A DNA stretch of 40,418 nucleotides from NCBI GenBank assembly GCA_030044555.1, contig JASHVN010000190.1, forward strand, positions 1 to 40,418, given 5' to 3'. The notes under the pieces are model-generated. The model saw only the letters and a program-made list of their open reading frames with translations. It did not search any database and was not told where the DNA came from. Shown here one piece after another: positions 8,255 to 16,394 of this stretch. The DNA is from Xanthobacteraceae bacterium. GTDB taxonomy: Bacteria > Pseudomonadota > Alphaproteobacteria > Rhizobiales > Xanthobacteraceae. Within the stretch, counting starts at the first letter, position 1. The number at the start of each line of letters is the position of its first letter. Made by a program: the position numbers and the translations under genes.

Positions 8255-9135
8255 AGCCTGCTCCGTTCGCGTATCACGTGCCAAGGTCTCTCGACGACGC
8301 TTTGCGACAGCTCGCCTCTCTCGATAACGCGAAAATTCTGGCCGGCGGCCAATCCTTGGTCGCGATGATGAACTTCCGCGTGGTTACGCCGGACCATTTG
8401 ATCGATATCAATTCCGTCGAGGGCCTCTCCGGGATCACCGTCGAGGACGGGCGGCTGCGCATCGGCGCAGCGACACGGCAGCGCGATCTCGAGTTCAGCA
8501 CAGAGATCGCATGGCACTGCCCCCTGATGCGGGCTGCGGTCCTGCTCGTCGGCCACAGGCAGACTCGCAATCGCGGCACAATCGGCGGCAGTCTGGCGCA
8601 CGCCGATCCTTCGGCAGAACTGCCCAATGTATGCGCCGCTCACGATGCCCGGATTGAAATCCACGGCCCGGATGGCGTCCGCACGGTGCCGTTTGCAGCC
8701 TTCAACCGGACATTCATGACGACAGCCGTCGAGGCCGACGAAATCCTGACCGCGGTTGAGATCGACTTATGGGCGCCCGGCCACGGTTATTCTTTCCACG
8801 AATTCGCGCGCCGTCACGGCGACTTTGCAATCGTCGGAGTGGCTGCGCTGCTCGATGTCGATGATGGCCATCGAGTCACTCGCGCCTCCCTTTCGCTGTG
8901 CGGCGTCGATGCGATGCCGAGGCGGCTGCCGGCGGTCGAGTCCGCCTTGATCGGTCGGGTTCTGGACGACGGGACAATCGATGACGTGGCGGACATGGCA
9001 GGCGACCTCGAGACCATCGAGGACCACCATGCCAGCAAATCTTATCGCCAGCACCTCGCGCGCATTCTTTCAGGGCGCGCGCTACGCGAAGCGAATGCGC
9101 GGGCATGCCTGCAAAAAGCACGGGCGGCATCATGA
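8251..9135 (+). CDS. Molybdenum hydroxylase, FAD-binding medium subunit (CoxM-like)
   Basis: 294 residues, the usual size. It carries the two flavin motifs of this family: AGGQS at 31-35 and TIGGSLAHADPSAELP at 110-125. The C-terminal part matches the CO-dehydrogenase flavoprotein C-terminal domain. It passes electrons from the 2Fe-2S subunit to a quinone, NAD or other acceptor. There is no extra 4Fe-4S insert, which argues against a 4-hydroxybenzoyl-CoA reductase. The stop overlaps the start of the 2Fe-2S gene (ATGA, 9132-9135), so the subunits are made together. Transcribed from the operator-bearing promoter at 8056. Confidence 0.92.
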   Translation: MKPAPFAYHVPRSLDDALRQLASLDNAKILAGGQSLVAMMNFRVVTPDHLIDINSVEGLSGITVEDGRLRIGAATRQRDLEFSTEIAWHCPLMRAAVLLVGHRQTRNRGTIGGSLAHADPSAELPNVCAAHDARIEIHGPDGVRTVPFAAFNRTFMTTAVEADEILTAVEIDLWAPGHGYSFHEFARRHGDFAIVGVAALLDVDDGHRVTRASLSLCGVDAMPRRLPAVESALIGRVLDDGTIDDVADMAGDLETIEDHHASKSYRQHLARILSGRALREANARACLQKARAAS

Positions 9136-9623
9136 CGGTCAAGCAGGCGATTGCCGTCACAGTGAACGGCAAGCAGTATCAGCGCGAAGTTGAGCCGCGG
9201 CTGACGTTGGCCGACTTTCTGCGGCACGAAATCAACCTGACCGGAACTCATCTCGGCTGCGAACACGGCGTTTGCGGTGCCTGCACTATTTTGCTGAACG
9301 GTCTTTCCACCCGCTCCTGTCTGACATTTGCCGTACAGGCCCATGGACAGGAGGTGACGACGATCGAGGGCCTCGCCGAGCCGGACGGCACGCTCAGTCC
9401 GTTACAGCAGGCCATGGCGGAAAATCACGCATTGCAGTGCGGCTTCTGCACGCCGGGCATGCTGATCACCCTGACTGAGCTGTTGCGGGATGATCCGAAT
9501 CCCGACGACGCCAAGATACGCGAGACGCTGACTGGCAATCTTTGCCGCTGCACCGGCTATTCCGGCATTGTCGCCGCCGCGCGACAGGTGGCGAAAGGCG
9601 GCCGCGGCATCGCGGGAGACTGA
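9132..9623 (+). CDS. Molybdenum hydroxylase, 2Fe-2S small subunit (CoxS-like)
   Basis: 163 residues from ATG 9132, which overlaps the FAD-subunit stop; an earlier in-frame ATG at 9105 lies within that gene and is less likely. The N-terminal plant-type ferredoxin cluster has Cys43, Cys48, Cys51 and Cys63 ([11 protein letters not shown]...SC). The C-terminal helical domain has Cys103, Cys106, Cys138 and Cys140 (CGFCTPGM ... CRC), one of which also contacts the molybdopterin cofactor in known structures. All eight ligands are intact. It carries electrons from the Mo centre to FAD. Confidence 0.95.
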   Translation: MTVKQAIAVTVNGKQYQREVEPRLTLADFLRHEINLTGTHLGCEHGVCGACTILLNGLSTRSCLTFAVQAHGQEVTTIEGLAEPDGTLSPLQQAMAENHALQCGFCTPGMLITLTELLRDDPNPDDAKIRETLTGNLCRCTGYSGIVAAARQVAKGGRGIAGD

Positions 9624-9626
9624 GCC

Positions 9627-11981
9627 GTGGGTGCAAAGCAATTCGGCGCGCGCGTCAAGCGATTGGAGGACCCGGCGCTGCTGGTTGGCAGCGGCCAGTA
9701 CACCGACGACATCAAATTGCCCGGCACCTTGCACGCGGCGTTCGTGCGCAGTCCGCACGCCGCCGCAACGCTTCGTGGCATCGACGTCGACGCCGCACTC
9801 GCTTTGCCGGGGGTGCGCGCGGTGTTCACCGCCAAGGATCTGCCGCCGGCCATGAGCAAAATGCGAATGCCGCAGCTGGTGCCCAATGCGGCGATGCAAA
9901 CGATACGGACTCAGCACTGCCTCGTCGTCGACGAGATCTGCCACGTCGGCCAAGCCGTCGCCGTCGTGCTCGCGGACAGCCAATACATCGCCGAAGACGG
10001 TGTCGACCGCGTTCAGGTTGATTACGACGTGCGGCAGGCGGTCAATGATGTGCGCGACGCGGTCAAACCCGGCTCGCCCTTGGTTCACCCCGATCTCGGC
10101 TCCAATATCGTCGCCGCTTCGCCGATGGCGTACGGCGATGTCGACGCCGCATTTGCGAATGCCAAACATGTCTTCACGGAACACATCTGGCAGCATCGCG
10201 GCGGCGGCAACGCCCTTGAGGCGCGTGCAATCCTCGCCAACTACGATCTGATGAACGATATGCTGACCGTATGGTCGGCGACACAGGTCCCGCACACAAC
10301 CCGGCGCATGATCGCCGAGCTGATGGGGCGCAATCTCGATCAGATCCGTGTCATAGCGCCTGATGTTGGCGGCGGCTTCGGGCCGAAAGCGACCATGTAT
10401 TGCGAGGACACTGTCATCGCGCAAATCGCGATGCAGCTGCGCCGCCCGATCAAATGGACGGAAGACCGGCGCGAGCATTTTCTGTGCGCGACGCAGGAGC
10501 GCGATCAATACTGGGATGTGTCCATTGCCGTCGACGATGATGGCCGCATCATAGGCGTACGCGGACATCTGCTGCACGATTCCGGCGCCTACCTGCCCTG
10601 GGGCATCATCATGCCCTACATCGCGGCAACCACGATGCCCGGCCCGTACGTTATCCCGGCGTACCGTCTCGACATGACGGTCGTATTCACCAACAAAGTT
10701 CCGACAACGCCGGTGCGCGGTGCGGGCCGGCCTCAGGCCGTGTTCGCAATGGAACGGCTGATGGACCGCGTCGCCCGCGAACTGAAGCTCGATCCATCCG
10801 AAGTGCGTCGGCGCAATTTCATTCAACCGGAACAGATGCCCTACCCGGTCGGACTGGTGTTTCGCGACGGCAAGCCATTGGTTTACGACAGCGGCGACTA
10901 CCCGAAGTGTCAGGAGGCCGCGCTCAAGCTTTCCCGCTATCAGGATTTCAAACCACGCCAGGCCGAGGCGCTCGAACAAGGGCGCTACATCGGCATCGGA
11001 ATCGCGAATTACGTCGAGGGAACCGGACTCGGACCGTTCGAGGGCGTGACCGTAAGGGTGCTACCCAATGGCAAGGTGCGGGTCATTACCGGGGCGACCA
11101 ATCAGGGCCAGGGCACACGGACGACACTCTCGCAGATCGTAGCCGACGCGGTCGGCTGCTCCATGGAAGACATCGTCATGACCCTCGGTGATACCGCGGC
11201 AATCGCGAATGGGCTTGGCGCCTTCGCGAGCCGCCAGGCGGTTAACGCCGGTTCATCAGCACGAATTGCCGGCTTGGAGGTGCGTAAGCAGATTCTGCGC
11301 GTCGCCGCGCGCAGTCTGGGCGTGCCCGAAGAGCAAATTGATCTTGAGGACGGCTGGGCCATCTCTCGTTCCGGCAACCGGCAGTCGATCAGCTTCGGCC
11401 GGCTCTCATTCGCCTCGCAGGGCATGCCCGGCTTCTCGATGGAGCCCGGCGACAGCGTCGGTCTCGAGCACACGGCTTTCTATATGCCGCCGCAGGCCGC
11501 CTATTGCAGCGGCACGCACGTCGCGGAGGTCGAGGTCGACGTCGGCACCGGCGCCGTGAAAGTTGTCAATTATGTCGTGGCCCACGACTGCGGAACGGTC
11601 ATCAATCCGCTGATCGTCGACGGCCAGGTGCAAGGCGGCGTCGCCCACGGCATCGGCAATGCACTCCTTGAATGGATGCAATACGACGAGAACGCACAAC
11701 CCATAACCGTAACCTTTGCTGATTATTTGATGCCGATGGCGACCGATGTGCCAGATTGTGTGATCGAGCACGTCGAGACGCCCTGCCCGCTCAATCCGAT
11801 CGGCGCCAAAGGAGCCGGCGAAGGTGGAACCATTCCGGCTGCCGCAGCAATTATCGCCGCGGTGGAAAATGCGCTCTCGCCGTTCGCCGTCTTTTTTGCC
11901 GACACGCCACTTGTTCCGGAGAGGATCGTCTCCGCACTTACCACCGCCAATGCTTATCGCCGCCGTCATGCACAGAAGTGA
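9627..11981 (+). CDS. Molybdenum hydroxylase, large Mo-cofactor subunit (CoxL/XdhB-like)
   Basis: 784 residues from GTG 9627 with GGGAG upstream, three bases after the small subunit. Family marks: GxYTDDI near the start, DVGGGFGPK (the Moco-binding GGGFG), VRGAGRPQ (363-370), and GAKGAGEGGT with the catalytic Glu732. The loop is RGAGRP, not the AYRCSFR of true form-I CO dehydrogenase, so CO oxidation is unlikely. Enzymes with RGAGRP hydroxylate N-heteroaromatics, purines or aldehydes next to the hetero-atom, taking oxygen from water. With an NCS2 permease and UbiD in the same apparent regulon, an N-heterocycle is a fair guess. Cofactor maturation proteins (XdhC, MobA) are not in the window. 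Confidence 0.94.
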   Translation: MGAKQFGARVKRLEDPALLVGSGQYTDDIKLPGTLHAAFVRSPHAAATLRGIDVDAALALPGVRAVFTAKDLPPAMSKMRMPQLVPNAAMQTIRTQHCLVVDEICHVGQAVAVVLADSQYIAEDGVDRVQVDYDVRQAVNDVRDAVKPGSPLVHPDLGSNIVAASPMAYGDVDAAFANAKHVFTEHIWQHRGGGNALEARAILANYDLMNDMLTVWSATQVPHTTRRMIAELMGRNLDQIRVIAPDVGGGFGPKATMYCEDTVIAQIAMQLRRPIKWTEDRREHFLCATQERDQYWDVSIAVDDDGRIIGVRGHLLHDSGAYLPWGIIMPYIAATTMPGPYVIPAYRLDMTVVFTNKVPTTPVRGAGRPQAVFAMERLMDRVARELKLDPSEVRRRNFIQPEQMPYPVGLVFRDGKPLVYDSGDYPKCQEAALKLSRYQDFKPRQAEALEQGRYIGIGIANYVEGTGLGPFEGVTVRVLPNGKVRVITGATNQGQGTRTTLSQIVADAVGCSMEDIVMTLGDTAAIANGLGAFASRQAVNAGSSARIAGLEVRKQILRVAARSLGVPEEQIDLEDGWAISRSGNRQSISFGRLSFASQGMPGFSMEPGDSVGLEHTAFYMPPQAAYCSGTHVAEVEVDVGTGAVKVVNYVVAHDCGTVINPLIVDGQVQGGVAHGIGNALLEWMQYDENAQPITVTFADYLMPMATDVPDCVIEHVETPCPLNPIGAKGAGEGGTIPAAAAIIAAVENALSPFAVFFADTPLVPERIVSALTTANAYRRRHAQK

Positions 11982-11984
11982 TCG

Positions 11985-12716
11985 ATGACCGACAACGCCT
12001 TCACCACGACATTCGACAGCTCCCGCCACGCGACCACCCTGACCTTGATCAGAGGGGAAAGCGGCAATCGCCTGACCGGCGCCGACATCAGCGCCATCGC
12101 GGCGGCGATTCGTGACGCCAGTCACGACGTAAGAAATAAGCTCTTGGTCCTGCGCGCCGATGGCGAGCACTTCTGCTTGGGGCGTATCCCCGACGCCAAG
12201 GGGGCGACGCGACCGACGGCACTGGACCTGCGCGACAGTGTCGCCAGCACAATCATGGCGCTTTACGCCGCCGTGCGTTACGCGCCCATCCCCGTGATCT
12301 GCGTGGCGCAGGGCGACGCGCGCGGCTTCGGCTGCGCCGTCGCCGCGCAATGCGACATTACGATCGCGAGCCGAACGGCGCGTTTCTCGCTGCCTGAGCT
12401 CGATACGACCATTCCGCCAACGTTGGCGATGTCCGCTCTATTGCACAAGGTTCCGCCCAAGATCATCGCGCACCTGGTCTACACGCGGCAGACGATTTCG
12501 GCTGACGACGCGCGGCACTTCGGCTTGGTCAGTCAGGTCAGCGATCCCGGCGAACTGACCGCAGACGTGGATCGCATCGTTGACAGTCTCGGGGAAAAGC
12601 CGCGCGCGGCGCTGACGACCATCAAGGAATATCTCTGGAACGCGCTTCATGTCGACCCGGTAGCGTCCGCGCAGCTGGCACAGAACATGATTTCAGTGGC
12701 GATGTCGTCTTTCTAA
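11985..12716 (+). CDS. Enoyl-CoA hydratase/isomerase (crotonase) family protein
   Basis: 243 residues, ATG 11985 three bases after the large hydroxylase subunit, so the same operon. Crotonase marks: LLVLRADGEHFCLG (first oxyanion-hole strand), then VICVAQGDARGFGCAVAAQCD (second oxyanion Gly), then ARFSLPELDTTIPP, where the acidic residue sits in hydratases, and TRQTISADDARHFGLVSQV. The usual (A/S)GGD of hydratases is replaced by GRIPD in the first loop, so the exact reaction may be hydrolysis, isomerisation or hydration of a CoA ester or another activated carbonyl. No CoA ligase is nearby. Role: processing of a hydroxylated intermediate, inferred. Confidence 0.85.
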   Translation: MTDNAFTTTFDSSRHATTLTLIRGESGNRLTGADISAIAAAIRDASHDVRNKLLVLRADGEHFCLGRIPDAKGATRPTALDLRDSVASTIMALYAAVRYAPIPVICVAQGDARGFGCAVAAQCDITIASRTARFSLPELDTTIPPTLAMSALLHKVPPKIIAHLVYTRQTISADDARHFGLVSQVSDPGELTADVDRIVDSLGEKPRAALTTIKEYLWNALHVDPVASAQLAQNMISVAMSSF

Positions 12717-12804
12717 CAGCAGCCGACGGCCATCCACGCCGACGCATGTCAAAGAAATTCCGGGGCGGAACAAACCCCGAAGAAGTTGCGAGAGGAAAAC
12801 GGCT

Positions 12805-14112
12805 GTGTCCGAACAAAGCTCGGCCCTGAGCGGTGAACGCCCGAGCATAGCAACATCGACGTCCGCCATCCCTTTTTCAGCGTGGCTTGCCCTTGGTTCC
12901 GCTTGCCTCGGCTGGATGTTCGACTCGATGGACCTCAATCTGTTCACGCTGATCCTGTTTCCGACAGTGAGCAGCCTGATCGGTTCGAGCAACGCCGCAT
13001 CGGTCGCGGCCATTGGCGGGACCGTCGTTGCCATAAAGCTGTTCGCCTGGGGGGTAGGCGGCATTTTGTTCGGCGTCGTGGCCGACCGCATCGGCCGCAG
13101 CCGAACCATGTTGATCACGATCCTGATTTACGCCGTCTTCACCGGGCTCAGCGGCCTGTCGCACAACTGGATCGAGCTTGCGGTCCTGCAGGCGATTGCC
13201 GGCGTCGGCATCGGCGGCGAATGGGCCGCCGGCGCGGCGCTGGTCGCCGAGACCTGGCCGGAGCAAAGCCGGTCAAAGGCGCAACAGGTCATGCAAATGA
13301 TGTTCGCGTTCGGCGTCTTTTGCGCCGCCGGCGCCAATCTCCTGGTGGGCCCCTACGGGTGGCGTTGGGTGTTCCTCGCCGGAGCCGCCCCCGCTCTATT
13401 GACGCTGCTGATGCGTAAATGGGTACCGGAGCCACAACGCTGGCAGCAGGTACGCGCTAGCCAAAAAGGGACGCGACAAGACAGTGCGAAAGAGACTTTC
13501 CTCGCCATCTTCCGTCCACCCTTCCTCCGGCACACCGTGGTCGGAGTCGTCATCAGCCTGGCGATGATGATCGGTTCGTGGGGCGGCCTCGTGCTGCTAC
13601 CCACGTGGGTCTACACAATTCTCGGCCCGGGCGCGTCCTCCGTCGTGAAACTAAAGGATACGAGCCAGATCTTCTTCATCATGAATATCGGTGCCGTCGC
13701 CGGATATGTCTTGCTGATTTGGCTGGTTGACTGGATCGGGCGCAGGCCATCCTATTTCGTATTCTGTCTTGGCTCCTATCTCGCCAGCGTGGTGATGTTC
13801 ACCCAGGCGAGATCATATGAGCAGATGTTGTATTTCGTGTTCTTCCTGGGTTTCTTTGCTAATGGTGGCTTCGGCACTTTCGCCATTTACCTGCCAGAAC
13901 TTTTTCCGACACGTTTTCGCGCGACCGGCCAGGGCTTTTGCTGGAACGTGGCGCGAATGGTGACGGGCATCGGTCCGTTCGTGACAGGGATGCTGGTCAG
14001 CACCTTCGGCTCGGTGCCGCATGCCTCCCTCGGCATCAGCTGGGTCTTCGTTCTGGGGTTGATCGCGATCTGGTTCGGCCCCGAAACGCGAGGCAAGCCG
14101 CTTAGCGACTGA
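12805..14112 (+). CDS. MFS transporter (aromatic-acid/metabolite:H+ symporter type)
   Basis: 435 residues from GTG 12805, preceded by AGAGGAAAA (12791-12799). About twelve hydrophobic segments. The early motif FDSMDLNLF resembles the DGxD region of the aromatic acid:H+ symporter family, and GVVADRIGRSRT is the loop 2-3 MFS motif. The second-half counterpart is WLVDWIGRRPSYF. It lies 88 bases after the crotonase gene and is the last gene of the forward unit, convergent with gntR. It probably imports the substrate or exports an intermediate; direction and ligand are not visible. Confidence 0.9.
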   Translation: MSEQSSALSGERPSIATSTSAIPFSAWLALGSACLGWMFDSMDLNLFTLILFPTVSSLIGSSNAASVAAIGGTVVAIKLFAWGVGGILFGVVADRIGRSRTMLITILIYAVFTGLSGLSHNWIELAVLQAIAGVGIGGEWAAGAALVAETWPEQSRSKAQQVMQMMFAFGVFCAAGANLLVGPYGWRWVFLAGAAPALLTLLMRKWVPEPQRWQQVRASQKGTRQDSAKETFLAIFRPPFLRHTVVGVVISLAMMIGSWGGLVLLPTWVYTILGPGASSVVKLKDTSQIFFIMNIGAVAGYVLLIWLVDWIGRRPSYFVFCLGSYLASVVMFTQARSYEQMLYFVFFLGFFANGGFGTFAIYLPELFPTRFRATGQGFCWNVARMVTGIGPFVTGMLVSTFGSVPHASLGISWVFVLGLIAIWFGPETRGKPLSD

Positions 14113-14180
14113 GCACGCGCCGGACGGTACCCTGAGCGTTCAACCGCCGCATGGAACAGGCAACGTCCCTCACTTGTGAC

Positions 14181-14900
14181 TCAGCGTGGCAGGCATTGCT
14201 CCAGTGCCGCAAGGGCGCCCATATGGTTCGAGCGAATGAGCGCCGCTGCCAGATGCGAATCACGATCCTCATAGGCCTTCAGCAATCGTGCATTGTCGTC
14301 GAGCGAGGACTGCATTCGTTTGGGCTGCGACAGGCTCAAACGGCGGAGTCGCAATGTGCGTAGCAACAATGAGTCGAGGATGCGTTTGACCACTCTATTT
14401 GCAGCGAGCTGGGTATTGAGATCGTAAAAATCCACGTTGGCCCACACAAACCCGTTGAGGTCGTCGTTGCGGGCAGCCTCCACCATTGCGGCAAGCGGCT
14501 TGCGCAGTCCGGTGATATCGTTAGCCGAGCTGTTGCGTGCGACGTCGACCGCGATCACTTCGAACAGAGCCGCGCGTGCATGATAGATATCGCGGACCTC
14601 CGAAACCGCCAGCGAAGCGACGCGCGGCCGGCGGCGCGGCGGAATTTGCACAAGTCCCTCTTTCTCGAGCAGCATCAGAGCTTCGCGGATTGGCGTGCGG
14701 CTGGTGTGAAAACGCCGCGACAGATCGACAGAATTGAGGTCATCGCCGGCTGGGCGCAATTCCTCGATGATTTCGGCGGCCAGTTCGCAGGCGATGTCCG
14801 CCACGAGCGATGGCCGGTCATGCCGTTCGGCGACGATGGAGCGTGCGACGGCCAGCGCCCGCGCAAACGAACGCTCGTCGCGAGCCCGCGGGACCGGCAA
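14181..14900 (-). CDS. GntR-family transcriptional regulator, FCD subfamily
   Basis: About 239 residues. Winged helix-turn-helix near residues 35-95: DLSRRFHTSRTPIREALMLLEKEGLVQIPPRR, with the GntR core (S/T)RTPIREAL. The C-terminal part is an all-helical FCD ligand domain with the metal-site pattern Asp ... His typical of acid-sensing members (FADVNFYDL-like segment, DSHLAAALIRSNHM near the end). The frame has no ATG; TTG at 14900 is the furthest usable start and is uncertain. It is divergent from the NicX-like gene. TGTCGACA sites precede it and three other promoters, so it is the obvious candidate repressor, released by a pathway acid. Confidence 0.9.
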   Translation of the reverse strand: MPVPRARDERSFARALAVARSIVAERHDRPSLVADIACELAAEIIEELRPAGDDLNSVDLSRRFHTSRTPIREALMLLEKEGLVQIPPRRRPRVASLAVSEVRDIYHARAALFEVIAVDVARNSSANDITGLRKPLAAMVEAARNDDLNGFVWANVDFYDLNTQLAANRVVKRILDSLLLRTLRLRRLSLSQPKRMQSSLDDNARLLKAYEDRDSHLAAALIRSNHMGALAALEQCLPR

Positions 14901-15025
14901 TTGAGGCCTGGATACGATATCGATGGCGGCTGTCCTCTGCTTGCACGCTGTGACGATTTTATCACGCGATTAGGTAGCGGGAACCAGCTGGTGATGCGGT
15001 GGCGCGGCCTATCCCGAACGCTAAT

Positions 15026-15038
15026 TGTCGACACTATA
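15026..15038 (-). promoter_or_regulatory. Operator and -10 of the gntR gene
   Basis: Read on the reverse strand, TATAGT (15038-15033) is a near-consensus -10 that merges with TGTCGACA (15033-15026), giving TATAGTGTCGACA. No convincing -35 at 17 bases is seen. Position 126 bases before the presumed TTG start fits autoregulation with a leader. The palindrome is the same as at 7732, 8083 and 15110. Confidence 0.5.
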
Positions 15039-15081
15039 CACTGAGAGCGAAAGGTAAGGCTATTGGCGAACGGCTAGAGTC

Positions 15082-15117
15082 TTGACTACTTCCGGCCTTT
15101 ATCCTTAACTGTCGACA
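15082..15117 (+). promoter_or_regulatory. Promoter and GntR operator of the NicX-like gene
   Basis: TTGACT at 15082-15087, 17 bases, then TTAACT at 15105-15110, running into the palindrome TGTCGACA (15110-15117), followed by CAATTTGGCAA. The layout (TTGAC-N17-TTAn, fused operator) repeats that at 8056-8090. The gene starts 47 bases downstream. Confidence 0.65.
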
Positions 15118-15164
15118 CAATTTGGCAACGCTTCACCTCTCCGCCACCAAACACAGGCATAAAC

Positions 15165-16217
15165 ATGTCACTGAATTCGTTTGTCACCGGCAACATGGAT
15201 TACATCCGCCGGCCATTTGTCGCCAATATCAAGCCGGGCCATCGTGTCCTGATCCTCAGTGACTTTTCACACGATCCTCGCGTCTGGCAGGTGGTGCAGA
15301 GCGTCTGTGCGGAGCTTGGCGCGGAAACAACGGTGGCATTGTTCGAACGCCGCGTCGCCGATTATTACGATCCGCCGTCTGCGGTCTGCGAAGCGATGAT
15401 GAAGTCCGATTTCAACGTGCTGCTCGCTTCAACCGGCATGCTTCACTGTCACGCCAATTTCACGGCCATGGCGGCCGGGATTCCGGCCATCTGCATGGAC
15501 GGCGGCATGCAGCTCGAATGGTTTCAGTCCGGAGCAGTGACCGACGACATGAAGCAGATTGCAGTGCGCAAGCACTACGTAGCCAAGAACGTATTCGGTC
15601 CAAATGCGCGCGAATGCCGGGTCACTTCGAAATTCGGCACTGACTTCACCTACAGCGTCGCCAATCGGATCACGCAGCCGCCGCTGCCAACCGATGCGTT
15701 CGATCCTTATAAGATCGTCAATTTCGCCAAGGACGAAAACCGGCCCGGCAACAACCTCCTCTATTATCTATTCCCGACCGGAGAGTTCAACGTCGCGCCA
15801 GTCGAGGGCAGCGCCAAAGGCAAGCTCGTGATTGATTTGACGATGCATCATATCGGACGTCTGCTGACGCCGATCGAGTTGACGGTCGAGCAGGGCCGTA
15901 TAGTCAATATTGACGGCGGCCCCGAAGCGCGAATCCTGCGCGATTACCTGGACGCGTATGGCGACGAGAACGCATATATGTGCCCCGCGGAAGCATCAGT
16001 TGGCGTCAACGCCAAGGCGATCGTGCGCGGCATTCAGCGCGAGGACAAGAACATCATGGGTACCCTGCACTTCGGCCTGGGGACCAACGTCGATGTCGGC
16101 GGTTCAGTAAAGTCCAAGATCCACATGGACGGCGTGGTCTTGCATCCGACGCTTTACGTGGATGGCGTCAAGCGCATCGACAACGGCAAAATCCTGGTCC
16201 CGATCGAGGGCGAGTAA
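15165..16217 (+). CDS. M29/NicX-like metalloenzyme (aminopeptidase or dihydroxypyridine dioxygenase fold)
   Basis: 350 residues, the same length as NicX as I recall it. The C-terminal half aligns with the M29 aminopeptidase / 2,5-dihydroxypyridine 5,6-dioxygenase fold: GRIVNIDGGPEARILRDYL, GTLHFGLGTNVDVGGSVKSK, then His320-x-Asp322 at nearly the same place as the NicX HxD iron ligands. The third NicX ligand (His265) is not conserved: this region reads CPAEASVGVN. Instead Glu207 (PTGEFNVAP), Glu276 and His302 occur where M29 peptidases bind metal. It could thus be a peptidase-like hydrolase (amide or lactam opening) or a ring-cleaving dioxygenase. It is a single gene under the shared operator, so a pathway role is likely; the reaction is open. 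Confidence 0.8.
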   Translation: MSLNSFVTGNMDYIRRPFVANIKPGHRVLILSDFSHDPRVWQVVQSVCAELGAETTVALFERRVADYYDPPSAVCEAMMKSDFNVLLASTGMLHCHANFTAMAAGIPAICMDGGMQLEWFQSGAVTDDMKQIAVRKHYVAKNVFGPNARECRVTSKFGTDFTYSVANRITQPPLPTDAFDPYKIVNFAKDENRPGNNLLYYLFPTGEFNVAPVEGSAKGKLVIDLTMHHIGRLLTPIELTVEQGRIVNIDGGPEARILRDYLDAYGDENAYMCPAEASVGVNAKAIVRGIQREDKNIMGTLHFGLGTNVDVGGSVKSKIHMDGVVLHPTLYVDGVKRIDNGKILVPIEGE

Positions 16218-16297
16218 ACGCTCAGCTACTTACAATACGACTTCCCGCGCGATGTTGGACGCTATGCTGGACGTTTCAGGCTGAATAACCGCCCCAA

Positions 16298-16374
16298 ACA
16301 TAATCCCAAGGCGCCAGCAAGGCTCAATGGGGCGGCCATCTCAACGGTCCATATTGCGCGGGCTGGGATTATGT
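16298..16374. repeat. 11-bp inverted repeat between convergent genes
   Basis: ACATAATCCCA at 16298-16308 is matched by TGGGATTATGT at 16364-16374, perfect over 11 bases with a 55-base loop. It lies between the stops of the NicX-like gene (16217) and the retropepsin gene (16395). There is no T-run, so it is not a standard terminator. It may be a small palindromic element or a bidirectional structure. Confidence 0.45.
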
Positions 16375-16394
16375 ATTGAAGCTGCGAGGCCGCG

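Noticed and set aside
9402-10979. 525-codon reverse frame
   Set aside because: Lies opposite the molybdenum hydroxylase genes; composition is Arg/His/Asp-rich as expected for an antisense shadow.
9627-11981. Carbon-monoxide dehydrogenase
   Set aside because: The AYRCSFR loop required for form-I enzymes is absent.
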